Notes: generated from the sequence alone by a model not told the origin. Numbered from the stretch's first letter, positions 25,192-34,451 are shown. The stretch is 64,000 bases of DNA from PGYR01 sp046290495 (GCA_046290495.1 JBKAGT010000006.1:310001-374000), one strand, 5' to 3'. Program-made: numbers and translations.

Positions 25192-27231
25192 ATGAACCTT
25201 TTAATGAAATTAACTACAATACTATTTGTTAGTTTTTTATTTACAACAACACAATTGAGTGCAAGAACTCTTACTTTAGAAGAAACTGTAACTTTGAGCC
25301 ACGTAAGCCAAGCTGAAATTTCTCCCAATGGGAAATATGTTGCTTACACTTTGGTTAATCCTAGAGTCCCTTATATCAATGATGATGGTAGCCATTTTGT
25401 TGAATTACATGTATCTGATTTAGATGGTAATTCTCGCCCATTTATCACTGGAAAAGTAAATGTTTCAAATATCAGCTGGGGTCCAAAAGGTAAATTTATT
25501 TATTACACTACTAAAAGAAATGACGACGAGTTTAGCAGTATATATAGAATACCTGTAGATGGGGGAGAGTCTGTAAGATTAGTGACTCATGGAAACAATA
25601 TTGGCTCATATAGCATCAATAATCAAGGTAATACCTTGGTTTTCATTGCTAAGGATTCTCAATTAAAGCATGAAGAGTCTTTAAAAACTAAAGGATTTAA
25701 AGCAGAAATTTACGAAGAGTCAGATAAGTTCAACCACCTATATAAAGTTGACTTAAATTCAGATGATTTAGAACCTGAATTGATAGAAATTAACAAAAAC
25801 ATTCTGTCTGTGCAGTTTAGCCCATCTAGCGATTTAGTTTTGACCAGAACAACCCCAACACCATTAATTGATGATAATTATACTAATTCTCAATACCAAA
25901 TATACGACCTAAATGGAAACTTGAAACAATCGTTTGGAACAGAAGGGAAATTGGGAATGGCTAGCTGGTCTCCTGATGGCAAACAGGTTGCTATCATTGG
26001 TGCTGAAGATATCAATGACCCTTCTGCAGGAAGACTATTCGTTGGTAATACAAGCAATGGAAATCTAACTGAATATCTTGAAAATTATATGGGTCATGTG
26101 AGCCACGTTGATTGGACAAGTGATAATAATCTAGTTTATATTGGTCAAGTAAATATGACTAGCGAAGTTGGTCTTATCAACACAAGTAACAGTGAAAATA
26201 AGCAACTACTGAAGCAAGACCTTGCTGTAGTAAAAGGATTGTCAATTGACAATGGTCGACGAAATATTATAGGTGTTTCGGGTAGTTCATCGCATCCTCA
26301 GGAAGTAATAAGGATAATTGATGGCTCAGTAAAGCGTCTGACTTATTCAAATGATCTATCTGATGTTGACTTCCCAAAACAGGTTGCAGTGACATACGAA
26401 GCTCGCGATGGTTTAGAAATTGGGGGGCTACTGATTTATCCAAACAATTATAGCGAAGGTAAACGATACCCTATGATTATGATGATTCATGGAGGTCCTG
26501 AATCGCATATTTCTAATGAATGGAAAGATCGTTACTCGAATCCAATCAAATATGCTGCAAGTAAAGGATATGTAGTGTTTTTCCCAAATTATCGTGGAAG
26601 TACAGGCCGTGGTGTGGAATTCTGTAAAATGGGTCAAGCTGATTATGGAGGAGCAGAGTTCAATGATATAGTTGATGCTATTACTCATTTCGATGAAATT
26701 GGACTAATAGACAAAGATCGTGTTGGTATTACTGGTGGTTCTTATGGTGGCTATGCTTCTGCTTGGGCCGCTACAGCATTGAGTGAGCATTTCGCTGCAA
26801 GTGTTATGTTTGTTGGTATATCAAATCAATTATCTAAGTTTGGAACCACTGATATTCCGAAGGAAATGTATAATGTCCATGCTCGCAATTACCCATGGGA
26901 TAAATGGCAATGGATGCTAGAACGTAGTCCTATATACCACACTGATAAAGCCAAGACTCCACTGCTTATAATGCATGGAAAGGAAGACACACGTGTGCAT
27001 CCAAGTCAATCTATGGAGCTTTATAGATACATTAAAACTAGAACTGAAACACCAGTCAGGTTGGTTTTTTATCCAGGAGAAGGTCATGGAAACAAAAAAT
27101 CAGCAGCACAGCTTGATTATGGTAAACGATTGATGAGATGGATGGACTTTTATCTAATGGAAGGAAATGGTATAGATGATATGCCACCTTACGATTTGGA
27201 ACATGAGAAAATCCTCGAAACAAAAAATTAA
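25192..27231 (+). CDS. S9 family prolyl oligopeptidase / acylaminoacyl-peptidase-like
   Basis: 679 residues. A signal peptide (KLTTILFVSFLFTTTQLSA) is followed by a WD40-like beta-propeller (TolB/DPP-type repeats such as AEISPNGKYVAYTL and ASWSPDGKQVAIIG) to about residue 390. The alpha/beta hydrolase domain comes next. The catalytic triad is visible: Ser517 in GGSYGG, Asp599 in HGKEDTRVHP and His632 in GEGHGN. Such enzymes cleave short peptides, often after proline or from blocked N-termini, in the periplasm or outside. An AGGA ribosome site precedes the ATG. It is a single gene with a shared bidirectional terminator. Confidence 0.92.
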   Translation: MNLLMKLTTILFVSFLFTTTQLSARTLTLEETVTLSHVSQAEISPNGKYVAYTLVNPRVPYINDDGSHFVELHVSDLDGNSRPFITGKVNVSNISWGPKGKFIYYTTKRNDDEFSSIYRIPVDGGESVRLVTHGNNIGSYSINNQGNTLVFIAKDSQLKHEESLKTKGFKAEIYEESDKFNHLYKVDLNSDDLEPELIEINKNILSVQFSPSSDLVLTRTTPTPLIDDNYTNSQYQIYDLNGNLKQSFGTEGKLGMASWSPDGKQVAIIGAEDINDPSAGRLFVGNTSNGNLTEYLENYMGHVSHVDWTSDNNLVYIGQVNMTSEVGLINTSNSENKQLLKQDLAVVKGLSIDNGRRNIIGVSGSSSHPQEVIRIIDGSVKRLTYSNDLSDVDFPKQVAVTYEARDGLEIGGLLIYPNNYSEGKRYPMIMMIHGGPESHISNEWKDRYSNPIKYAASKGYVVFFPNYRGSTGRGVEFCKMGQADYGGAEFNDIVDAITHFDEIGLIDKDRVGITGGSYGGYASAWAATALSEHFAASVMFVGISNQLSKFGTTDIPKEMYNVHARNYPWDKWQWMLERSPIYHTDKAKTPLLIMHGKEDTRVHPSQSMELYRYIKTRTETPVRLVFYPGEGHGNKKSAAQLDYGKRLMRWMDFYLMEGNGIDDMPPYDLEHEKILETKN

Positions 27232-27240
27232 TTTAGAATA

Positions 27241-27279
27241 AAAAAAGGTTCAGTTTGATTGAAAACTGAACCTTTTTTT
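27241..27279. terminator. bidirectional intrinsic terminator between the S9 peptidase and glmS
   Basis: 16-bp perfect stem AAAAAAGGTTCAGTTT (27241-27256) / 27263-27278 with a 6-nt loop. The A-run on one arm and T-run on the other let it serve both converging genes. Confidence 0.85.
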
Positions 27280-27319
27280 CTAGAATTTGGTAGCTATTAC
27301 TAGACTAATCCAATAAAAT

Positions 27320-29152
27320 TTACTCCACAGTTACACTCTTAGCCAGGTTCCGTGGTTGATCTACATCGCACTCCAGTTTCAGGGCTATGTGGTATGCTAA
27401 TAGCTGCAATGGTACAACAGAAAGAATAGGGTTAAGCATTGGTGTTACTTCTGGCACATAGATTACGTGGTCAGCAACTTTCTTTATTCTCTCGTCACCC
27501 TCTGTTGCTATGGCTATTATCTTTCCTTTCCTTGCTTTCACTTCTTCTATATTTGAGAATACCTTGTCGTATATAGTATCCTTAGTAGCAATGAATACCA
27601 CTGGCATATTCTCGTCAATCAATGCTATGGGACCGTGCTTCATTTCCGCAGCAGGGTAACCTTCAGCATGGATGTATGATATTTCTTTTAATTTCAGAGC
27701 ACCTTCTAGTGCAAGTGGGTAGTTGAACCCACGACCTAAATACAAAAAGTTTTTGCTTTCGTAGTATTTCTCAGCTATCTCTTTTATCTCTTTTTCTGCC
27801 GCCAAAACTTTACGGATTTTTTCAGGAAGCTCCATCATCTCTTCTGCTATTGCTTGACCTTCTGGTTGTGAAAGCAACCTTGTTCTTCCTAACAGAAGTG
27901 CAATCAGAGCTAGTACAGTAATCTGCGAGGTAAATGCCTTAGTAGAAGCTACACCAATTTCAGGGCCAGCATGTATATATACGCCTGCATCGGTCTCACG
28001 AGCAATAGTAGAGCCAACTACATTCACAATACCTATTACAGTAGCTCCCTTTTGTTTGGCCTCTTTTATTGCAGCTAAAGTGTCCAAAGTTTCACCAGAT
28101 TGTGATATAGCAAAAACAATATCATCGGGTCCGATAATCGGATTGCGATATCTGAACTCAGAGGCATACTCAACTTCCACAGGTATCTGTGCTAGTTGCT
28201 CAATCATATATTCACCAACTATACCAGAGTGCCAAGAGGTACCACAAGCGGTGATTATTATTCGCTTAGTATTACGAAGCTTGTCCATAACTGAGTTAAG
28301 TCCACCTAGTTTTACATTACCTACATCTGCAAGTAATCGCCCACGGAATGAGTTGAACACAGTCTCTGGTTGCTCATGAATTTCTTTAAGCATAAAGTGT
28401 TCGTAACCGCTTTTTTCAATTTGAGCCAAATCAAAATTGATCTCTTCTATTATATGCTCAGTGTCTTCGTTGTCAATAGTTTTAGTAGTAAAGCCATCGC
28501 GAGTGATAATCGCCATTTCCTTATCATTAAGGTAAACAACTTGGTTAGTATGCTGAATGATGGCCGCAGCGTCTGATGCTACTATGTATTCTCCGTCTCC
28601 AATACCCAAAACCATTGGGCTGCCGTGACGTGCACAAATGATTTTATCTGGCTCATGCGATGAAAGTACAGCTATTCCAAAAGTCCCATCAATTTCAGAT
28701 AATGCAACACGTACAGCTTTTTCCAAATCATTTACTTTTTCATAAATAGCGCCAATAAATACAGCAAGAACTTCAGTGTCTGTGTCCGAACTGAACGTGT
28801 ATCCGTCCTTTTCCAATTTTGTTTTTAAAGGAGTGTAGTTCTCAATTATCCCATTGTGAACTACTGCTATTTTTTCAGAATTGTCCAAATGTGGGTGTGC
28901 ATTCAAGTGGTTGGGAAAGCCGTGAGTTGCCCAACGTGTATGAGCTATACCTATATCAGCATTTATCATATCATGTGGGGTCAATCTGTCCAGTTGTGAT
29001 ACCTTACCAGTATTTTTTAGCAAATTGAGCTTTTCATTTTCTATCATAGCCCAGCCGGCTGAATCATAGCCCCTGTACTCCATACGTTTCAAACCATTTA
29101 TCAAAATGTGTGACGCTTTTTGTCTACCAATATAACCTACTATTCCGCACAT
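27320..29152 (-). CDS. glmS: glutamine-fructose-6-phosphate aminotransferase (isomerising)
   Basis: 610 residues, the normal GlmS length. The N-terminal class II glutamine amidotransferase begins MCGIVGYIG, with Cys2 as nucleophile, and includes HTRWATHGFPN and the HNGIIENY loop. Two SIS domains follow (ITACGTSWHSGIVGEY; LGRGFNYPLALEGALKLKE), ending in PRNLAKSVTVE. It makes glucosamine-6-phosphate from fructose-6-phosphate and glutamine, feeding peptidoglycan and LPS synthesis. No glmS ribozyme-like element is evident upstream. The gene is transcribed alone and terminates at the hairpin near 27260. Confidence 0.97.
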   Translation of the reverse strand: MCGIVGYIGRQKASHILINGLKRMEYRGYDSAGWAMIENEKLNLLKNTGKVSQLDRLTPHDMINADIGIAHTRWATHGFPNHLNAHPHLDNSEKIAVVHNGIIENYTPLKTKLEKDGYTFSSDTDTEVLAVFIGAIYEKVNDLEKAVRVALSEIDGTFGIAVLSSHEPDKIICARHGSPMVLGIGDGEYIVASDAAAIIQHTNQVVYLNDKEMAIITRDGFTTKTIDNEDTEHIIEEINFDLAQIEKSGYEHFMLKEIHEQPETVFNSFRGRLLADVGNVKLGGLNSVMDKLRNTKRIIITACGTSWHSGIVGEYMIEQLAQIPVEVEYASEFRYRNPIIGPDDIVFAISQSGETLDTLAAIKEAKQKGATVIGIVNVVGSTIARETDAGVYIHAGPEIGVASTKAFTSQITVLALIALLLGRTRLLSQPEGQAIAEEMMELPEKIRKVLAAEKEIKEIAEKYYESKNFLYLGRGFNYPLALEGALKLKEISYIHAEGYPAAEMKHGPIALIDENMPVVFIATKDTIYDKVFSNIEEVKARKGKIIAIATEGDERIKKVADHVIYVPEVTPMLNPILSVVPLQLLAYHIALKLECDVDQPRNLAKSVTVE

Positions 29153-29272
29153 GTTTTTTTACTCAGATTTAATTTTTTGCTTTCACAAAAATAGAAAAAA
29201 TAAAGGATTTATTAGCAGATAACGATAAATAATAATAAAGGTTAGCAGAGGAGGGGATAAATGAAAAATAAT

Positions 29273-29412
29273 GCCGAAAACTGATAGGTTTTTCTAATAA
29301 ATAGAATATAGTCCTACAAACCTATATTCTAACTTGTCTATCAACTAATGTGTGTCTTATTTATCTTGGAGTGATTTCTATAAAAAAACTGCTACCAAGT
29401 TTTCGGCTTTTT
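29273..29412 (+). ncRNA. candidate structured RNA between glmS and ric
   Basis: The ends are complementary over 10 bp: GCCGAAAACT (29273-29282) with AGTTTTCGGC (29398-29407), directly followed by TTTTTT. Inside, GGTTTTT near 29287 can pair with the A-run near 29383, and a perfect 10-bp hairpin sits at 29302-29311 / 29322-29331. This gives a rod-like fold with a T-run on the plus strand only. No promoter was identified. The rest of the 267-bp gap 29153-29419 shows no gene. Confidence 0.35.
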
Positions 29413-29419
29413 TGTAAGC

Positions 29420-30127
29420 TTATAATTCCTCTTCTTTTTTAATTGCTTTTTGGAAGAGAATGTTGTTTTCTAAGTGTATGTGTTGTTCCAAATCTTCGTT
29501 AAATTCTTTTAGCTTGTGGTAAACCAATTTGTACGTATTGCAAGCATCAGCAGGAGGAGAATAATTATCCGTTAATTCCTGTATTCTTTTGAATCTGTCA
29601 CCTTCGTTTGTATGCTCGTCTTCCATCATCTCAATTGGATATTTTACTGATGCATCGGGGTCTAATTCTTTTAGTCGACCTTCTTCCAAAGCTTTTATCA
29701 AAGGAAATACAGTTTTTTCCTCTTTTTTCATGTGTAAACTTAGCTCGTTTACAGATTGGAAAAATAAATCACTAATTTCATTCAACTCAGGGTGCGAGTC
29801 GCCGTGAACTCGGACTACTTTTTCAAGTAGTGGCTCTATAAAATCAATACTTTCGCGTACATAATTGTGGTGCTTTGCTTCTATATAGTCTGCTAAAGCT
29901 CCCATTGGCATATAATTAAAATCTATACCAGAATTAGGTAAAGAGTCTAAGTGATTGTCTATTTGCTGCATTACTTCTTTGGGGTCTAATCCTTTTTTTT
30001 CACAAGCTCTTTCGAGGCTAATGCCTCCACCACAGCAAAAATCAATCCCATATTTCTTTAGTACCTCTGCTGCTCTTATATCTTTGGCTACTATTTCGCC
30101 TACTTTCGGAAATGTCATAATAAACAA
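29420..30127 (-). CDS. ric: iron-sulfur cluster repair di-iron protein (RIC/ScdA/YtfE)
   Basis: 235 residues. The N-terminal ScdA domain has FPKVGEIVAKDIRAAEVLKK and the FCCGGG motif. The rest is a hemerythrin-like four-helix bundle with metal-ligand His and Glu in AKHHNYVRE, HGDSHPEL, HMKKEEKTVFP, EDEHTNEGD and HIHLENN. RIC proteins repair iron-sulfur clusters damaged by nitric oxide or peroxide and may release NO. An internal ATG three codons later (30118) is also possible. It lies 140 nt downstream of the arsenic operon, possibly on its own promoter. Confidence 0.92.
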   Translation of the reverse strand: MFIMTFPKVGEIVAKDIRAAEVLKKYGIDFCCGGGISLERACEKKGLDPKEVMQQIDNHLDSLPNSGIDFNYMPMGALADYIEAKHHNYVRESIDFIEPLLEKVVRVHGDSHPELNEISDLFFQSVNELSLHMKKEEKTVFPLIKALEEGRLKELDPDASVKYPIEMMEDEHTNEGDRFKRIQELTDNYSPPADACNTYKLVYHKLKEFNEDLEQHIHLENNILFQKAIKKEEEL

Positions 30128-30267
30128 TTCTCCATATTTGTTTCAAAGTACAATGCTAATATATAAAATATATTTATATAAAAGAGTATTTTGTCTTTTT
30201 ATTGTAAATATTGTCCTATTCTATTTAATTTGGTTATTCTAAAGTAAGAATAGGCACCTATTGTAAC

Positions 30268-30675
30268 TTACAAATCACTCACAAAATCCTTCACAAATTC
30301 TTCTATCTGATTTCTGACCGAGGCGAATTGTTGTTTTATTTCTGCATCTGTGCCAGTGGCTTTTGCTGGGTCGGGGAAACTATGGTGTATAGTCTTGTGG
30401 TTGCCTGGTAGAATAGGGCAATTCTCAGCGGCGTTGTCACACACAGTTACAACATAGTCATAAGTCTGAGTTGGCAAATCATCTATTTTGTTTGAAGTGT
30501 GGCTACCTAAATCTATTCCAATTTCTGCCATTGCAATAATTGCGTTTGGATTTACACCATGCGCCTCTATTCCTGCTGAATATACTTCACTTCCTTCTGG
30601 CAAGTAATGTCTGAATAAGCCCTCTGCCATTTGGCTTCGACAAGAATTTCCTGTACATAAAATCAATATTTTCAT
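30268..30675 (-). CDS. arsC: thioredoxin-coupled arsenate reductase
   Basis: 135 residues of the low-molecular-weight phosphatase-like ArsC type. The P-loop CTGNSCR has Cys7 and Cys12, and the redox pair Cys79 and Cys86 lies in TVCDNAAENCPILPG. SFPDPAKATG supplies the conserved Asp-Pro. It reduces arsenate to arsenite with thioredoxin. It overlaps the acr3 stop by 4 nt (ATGA), so the arsenite it makes can be exported by the neighbour. It is the last gene of the arsenic operon. Confidence 0.94.
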   Translation of the reverse strand: MKILILCTGNSCRSQMAEGLFRHYLPEGSEVYSAGIEAHGVNPNAIIAMAEIGIDLGSHTSNKIDDLPTQTYDYVVTVCDNAAENCPILPGNHKTIHHSFPDPAKATGTDAEIKQQFASVRNQIEEFVKDFVSDL

Positions 30676-31718
30676 TTTACTATCTCTTTGTTATAATATT
30701 TATCTTTTAACCAAAACGATACTCTAACTAATAATATAAGTGCTGGCACTTCAACCAATGGCCCAATTACACCTGCAAATGCCTGACCTGAATTGAGACC
30801 AAAAACAGCAATAGCGACTGCAATAGCCAACTCAAAGTTATTGCCTGCTGCCGTGAAGGCAATGGAGGCATTCTTGTCATAATCTGCTCCAGCTGCCTTG
30901 CTAATGAAAAATCCGATAATGAACATAAGCGTGAAGTAGATGAGTAGTGGAACTGCAATAATGACCACATCCATTGGTATTTCAACTATTAGCTCACCTT
31001 TGAGCGAGAACATAACTACTATTGTGAAGAGCAATGCTACGAGTGTTAGCTGTGATACAGCTGGTATAAACTTATTGTTATACCACTCTTCGCCTTTTAG
31101 CTTAACAAGTACTACTCTACTTAGAATACCTAGTGCAAAGGGAATACCCAGATAGATAGCAACGCTTTCTGCGATCACAGAAATTGATATATCCACTATT
31201 GCTCCTTCGAATCCGAAATAGGGGGGCAGTACTGTGATAAATAGCCACGCATAAAAACTATAGGCAAACACTTGAAAAATGCTATTTAGTGCTACCAATC
31301 CAGCACCGTACTCACTGCTACCTTCTGCCAAATCGTTCCAAACTAAAACCATTGCTATACAACGAGCTAGTCCAATCAAAATCAGACCAACCATATACTC
31401 TGGGTAGTCTTGGAGGAATACTAGTGCCAGAGCAAACATAAGTACTGGACCAACAATCCAATTGAGTAATAGCGATATGGATAGCACTTTTGTATTTTGA
31501 AATACCTTTGGTAAGAGTCGGTAGTTGACCTTTGCCAAGGGTGGGTACATCATTATTATTAGACCAATAGCTATTGGTATGTTAGTTGTTCCGTCGCCCA
31601 TAGAGTTGATTGCGGTGGGCAAGCTCGGGAAGAAATATCCCAAAAATACACCTAACGCCATGGCAATAAATATCCATAGCGTTAAGTAATTGTCTAAGAA
31701 ACTTAGCTTCTTCTTCAT
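30672..31718 (-). CDS. acr3: ACR3 family arsenite efflux transporter
   Basis: 348 residues from the ATG at 31718, which begins 1 nt after the arsI stop; a longer upstream reading runs into arsI and is unlikely. About ten membrane helices are present, with the ACR3 motif GLARCIAMVLVWNDLAEG carrying the conserved Cys, and the later GNNFELAIAVAIAVFG. ACR3 expels arsenite with the proton motive force. The operon order arsR-arsI-acr3-arsC is clear, with minimal gaps. Confidence 0.94.
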   Translation of the reverse strand: MKKKLSFLDNYLTLWIFIAMALGVFLGYFFPSLPTAINSMGDGTTNIPIAIGLIIMMYPPLAKVNYRLLPKVFQNTKVLSISLLLNWIVGPVLMFALALVFLQDYPEYMVGLILIGLARCIAMVLVWNDLAEGSSEYGAGLVALNSIFQVFAYSFYAWLFITVLPPYFGFEGAIVDISISVIAESVAIYLGIPFALGILSRVVLVKLKGEEWYNNKFIPAVSQLTLVALLFTIVVMFSLKGELIVEIPMDVVIIAVPLLIYFTLMFIIGFFISKAAGADYDKNASIAFTAAGNNFELAIAVAIAVFGLNSGQAFAGVIGPLVEVPALILLVRVSFWLKDKYYNKEIVK

Positions 31719-31719
31719 T

Positions 31720-32160
31720 CTATCCGATATTAAGTTGTACTTGTGGAGTGCAGCAAGCCGTTGCATCTTGACTAGCATACTTAGGGTCGTTGAACTCTAC
31801 GTCATCGTTGAAAGTGTAGATCTCCCATTGGTGACCATCGGGGTCAGTGACCCAAAACTTATCTTGATTAGCATAGCAGCAATTAGTACCCATTTCTTCT
31901 AGTACATCTAAGTTGTTGCTTTTCGCTTTTTCTAACCTGTTCATCACTACTTCGAGTGAATCAGCTACGAAGCCAAGGTGCCCAAAATTAGATTGAACTC
32001 TGTCTTTGTTTTGTACAAAGCTAATAACTAATTCTGGTTTGTCAAGTTCAAATTTAACGTAATCGTCTTTTACTTTAGTTGCCTTTTGATTGAAGAAAAG
32101 CTCGTAAAAATTCTTTGTTCTTGCGGCATCTGCCACATATAAACTAACGTGCATTTTCAT
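31720..32160 (-). CDS. arsI: ArsI/CadI family VOC protein (organoarsenical lyase-like)
   Basis: 146 residues with a vicinal-oxygen-chelate fold. The start KMHVSLYVADAARTKNFYE, the centre FGHLGFVADSLEVV, and NCCYANQDKFWVTDPDGHQW are ArsI/CadI features. The adjacent Cys pair (NCCYA) is the thiol site that binds trivalent organoarsenicals in C-As lyases, and His and Glu of the metal site appear in HLGF and WEIY. A further CC lies near the C-terminus. Placement between arsR and acr3 supports an arsenic role; activity on methylarsenite is inferred. Confidence 0.88.
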   Translation of the reverse strand: MKMHVSLYVADAARTKNFYELFFNQKATKVKDDYVKFELDKPELVISFVQNKDRVQSNFGHLGFVADSLEVVMNRLEKAKSNNLDVLEEMGTNCCYANQDKFWVTDPDGHQWEIYTFNDDVEFNDPKYASQDATACCTPQVQLNIG

Positions 32161-32183
32161 AATATTACCTCATGGGTATTTGT

Positions 32184-32513
32184 TTAACAGCAATTATTAA
32201 TTGTATCTATATCCGAAAATAGAGTCGTGAAAAGCTTACACATATCATCATAAACCAAAGGGTTAATACAATAGCACACTTTCTTCCCATCAATATCGCC
32301 AGTGATTAGCTTGCTATCTTTTAGCACCTGCAGATGCTGCAAAACAGTAGTTCTACCCAGTGGGATTGCGTCTGTTATATCGCCCGTTATACACACCTTA
32401 GATTCTGCCAAATAGCGAAGTATAGCTATGCGTGCGGGATGGGACAAGGCCTTCGCAAAGTGTGCGACTTGTTGCTCGTCAGCTGGAAACAGCTTTGATT
32501 TATTTGATATCAT
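32184..32513 (-). CDS. arsR: ArsR family metalloregulator
   Basis: 109 residues with a winged helix-turn-helix (ALSHPARIAILRYLAES; PLGRTTVLQHLQVLKDSKL). It lacks the classic ELCVCDL site of the alpha-3 helix and instead has Cys in KVCITGD, KVCYCINP and a C-terminal NNCC, so arsenite is probably bound at a different site. ArsR proteins repress ars operons and release DNA on binding As(III). It is the first gene of the operon, and a perfect inverted repeat lies just upstream. Confidence 0.92.
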   Translation of the reverse strand: MISNKSKLFPADEQQVAHFAKALSHPARIAILRYLAESKVCITGDITDAIPLGRTTVLQHLQVLKDSKLITGDIDGKKVCYCINPLVYDDMCKLFTTLFSDIDTINNCC

Positions 32514-32530
32514 AATACATTATTTTCTAT

Positions 32531-32548
32531 TGTCGTAAACATACGACA
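32531..32548. promoter_or_regulatory. ArsR operator
   Basis: Perfect inverted repeat TGTCGTA (32531-32537) / TACGACA (32542-32548) with a 4-nt spacer, 18 nt upstream of arsR. On the minus strand it includes TATGTTTA, close to the TAnnTTTG -7 box, so binding would block the promoter. Confidence 0.7.
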
Positions 32549-32598
32549 CAAAGTTAGTAATTATATTTTATAATGCAAGAGGTTTGTTAAATAAAAAC

Positions 32599-32629
32599 AA
32601 AAAAAGTCCAACTATTTCTAGCTGGACTT
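32599..32629 (-). terminator. intrinsic terminator after sod
   Basis: On the minus strand, a 10-bp stem 32629-32620 / 32613-32604 with one G-U pair and a 6-nt loop, followed by a T-run, about 30 nt past the sod stop. Confidence 0.75.
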
Positions 32630-32659
32630 CATATAAATCGTATGATTTTAAACAGCTAA

Positions 32660-33262
32660 TTAGCTGTTTTCAAATCTTTTATTAACTTCTTCCCAATTAA
32701 CTACGTTCCAAAATGCACTGATATAATCAGGTCTTTTATTTTGGTAGTTTAGATAATAAGCGTGTTCCCATACATCTAGTCCTAAGATAGGAGTGCCACT
32801 GCATTTTGCTTCAGGCATTAGTGGGTTGTCTTGATTAGGAGTAGAACATACACTTAGTTCACCTCTTTCATCAACACATAGCCATGCCCACCCAGAACCA
32901 AATTGAGTTGCCGCCGCATTTGAAAATTCTTCTTTGAATTTATCGAATGAGCCAAACTTATTGTCTATTGCTTCTGCCAATTTACCAGTTGGATTTCCAC
33001 CGCCGTTTGGTGACATAATTTCCCAGAATAATCTGTGATTCCAGAAACCACCGCCGTTGTTACGGACTGCTGTATTGCTAGTGTGATTTTTTAGTAAATT
33101 TTCAATTGATTCGTTTTCTAGTTCAGTACCTTCTATTGCATTGTTTAGTTTCGTTGTGTAACCATTGTGATGTTTAGAGTGATGTATTTCCATTGTCTTT
33201 GCATCAATGTGTGGTTCTAATGCATCGTAGCTATATGGTAGCTGTGGTAATTCGAATGCCAT
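32660..33262 (-). CDS. sodA: superoxide dismutase, Mn-type
   Basis: 200 residues, usual length. Metal ligands are His27 (MEIHHSKHH), the His of FWNHRLFW, and Asp and His of GLDVWEHAYY. Gly in GGGFWNH and Gln in STPNQDNPLMP are the pattern of manganese enzymes; iron enzymes have a Gln at the first site and Ala at the second. Cambialistic use cannot be excluded. It dismutates superoxide in the cytoplasm. A GGAG ribosome site precedes the ATG. It is monocistronic with its own terminator. Confidence 0.94.
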   Translation of the reverse strand: MAFELPQLPYSYDALEPHIDAKTMEIHHSKHHNGYTTKLNNAIEGTELENESIENLLKNHTSNTAVRNNGGGFWNHRLFWEIMSPNGGGNPTGKLAEAIDNKFGSFDKFKEEFSNAAATQFGSGWAWLCVDERGELSVCSTPNQDNPLMPEAKCSGTPILGLDVWEHAYYLNYQNKRPDYISAFWNVVNWEEVNKRFENS

Positions 33263-33374
33263 AATTAATTCTCCTTCTGTTTGAATTCTAAAACTTCATT
33301 GTCACTATATGACTATTACAAATGCTCTTAATTGTACGAATAAGCAAATTTTATATAAGTCATTCACTTCTACA

Positions 33375-34451
33375 TTATTTTGGTGATTTACCAGCCATTT
33401 TTTCTTTTAAAATGGTAATTGTTGGGATAGGTGTCGGGTCTACTCCTCGAATGATAGATAGATAGTAGCTTACCCAATCCCCAAAGTAAATTAGCTCAAA
33501 CATACGAGTAAGTACATAGCGGCCATCTGAACTGAAGCCAAATGTTGTTGCTCTTTGGTTGACTAATTCTGTGAAAATTCTCATTCTTTTTTGCACTCTT
33601 GGGTGTTCAGCTTTGTCTTTCAAAAGCACAATGCACAAGTCCTTATTATTTGCTTCGTAATCCCAAGAATTAATTTCATTGTGGTTCATCTCAGGGATTT
33701 GATTAAAATAAGCGTGAGATTTTGCATTTTCTTGTATTTGCCCTGCCCATCTTTTCGCAACTGGGTACATTAGCTTGCCTGCATAAATTACAGTTTTCTT
33801 TTTGTGCAGCTTTTTGGCCAATGTTATAGCGTTGTTACTATTTATATTTGATAGAGTTTTCGAATTGTTTTTCAGATTTGCGTAAGTATCCTTAATTGCT
33901 TGTTCTATACTTTCATCTAAGTTGCTTGGGATAATATCCAAGTGGACTAAAGAGCTAAGAACCGCTATAAAACTCATAGCCAACCCACAACGTGGCATCA
34001 TTCCTTTTCTTAGATTTATTACTTGATGTTGACGACTTTCTGCTAGTTCTCCAAGTTTGCCACCTGTTGTGTAGCATATTATATTTTTTGTGATTTTTGT
34101 TGCTTCTTCATAAGCAGATAGAGTTTCCTCAGTGTTCCCTGAATAAGAACTAACTAAGACTAAAGTGTTTTCATTTGCCCAATTTGGAAGAGTGTATTCA
34201 CGGTTTACATATACCTGCTTGTTGTAACCTATGGAGTCAAGATAGCTGGATAAGATATCCCCCGATATGGCAGAACCACCGATACCACAGAATACAATAT
34301 TATCATAATCATATTGTTTTTTGTCAATTGCTTGACCTGCATTAAGTCCAGTCTCAATCTGATGGTAAAATTCTGTGAGTATGTCATACATACCATCTTC
34401 ATCTAACTGTTTAATTCTGTCTTTTGTTACTTCCAACTTTTTCCTCTTCAA
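33375..34451 (-). CDS. bifunctional phosphoglucose/phosphomannose isomerase
   Basis: 358 residues with two SIS-type sugar-isomerase halves. Marks of the archaeal/bacterial PGI-PMI family are VFCGIGGSAISGDIL, LVSSYSGNTEETLSAYEEA, and the C-terminal IPEMNHNEINSWDYE block with the catalytic Glu/His. It interconverts glucose-6-phosphate, fructose-6-phosphate and mannose-6-phosphate. It supplies fructose-6-phosphate for GlmS and mannose for glycans, which suits the nearby glycosyltransferases, though cotranscription is only possible with mnmE upstream (37-nt gap). Confidence 0.88.
   Translation of the reverse strand: MKRKKLEVTKDRIKQLDEDGMYDILTEFYHQIETGLNAGQAIDKKQYDYDNIVFCGIGGSAISGDILSSYLDSIGYNKQVYVNREYTLPNWANENTLVLVSSYSGNTEETLSAYEEATKITKNIICYTTGGKLGELAESRQHQVINLRKGMMPRCGLAMSFIAVLSSLVHLDIIPSNLDESIEQAIKDTYANLKNNSKTLSNINSNNAITLAKKLHKKKTVIYAGKLMYPVAKRWAGQIQENAKSHAYFNQIPEMNHNEINSWDYEANNKDLCIVLLKDKAEHPRVQKRMRIFTELVNQRATTFGFSSDGRYVLTRMFELIYFGDWVSYYLSIIRGVDPTPIPTITILKEKMAGKSPK

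Noticed and set aside
28056..28379. Plus-strand open frame of 107 codons
   Set aside because: It lies wholly inside glmS on the other strand and has no ribosome site or family resemblance.
29153..29419. glmS ribozyme upstream of glmS
   Set aside because: The structured part here is better read on the opposite strand, and no ribozyme core was recognisable.
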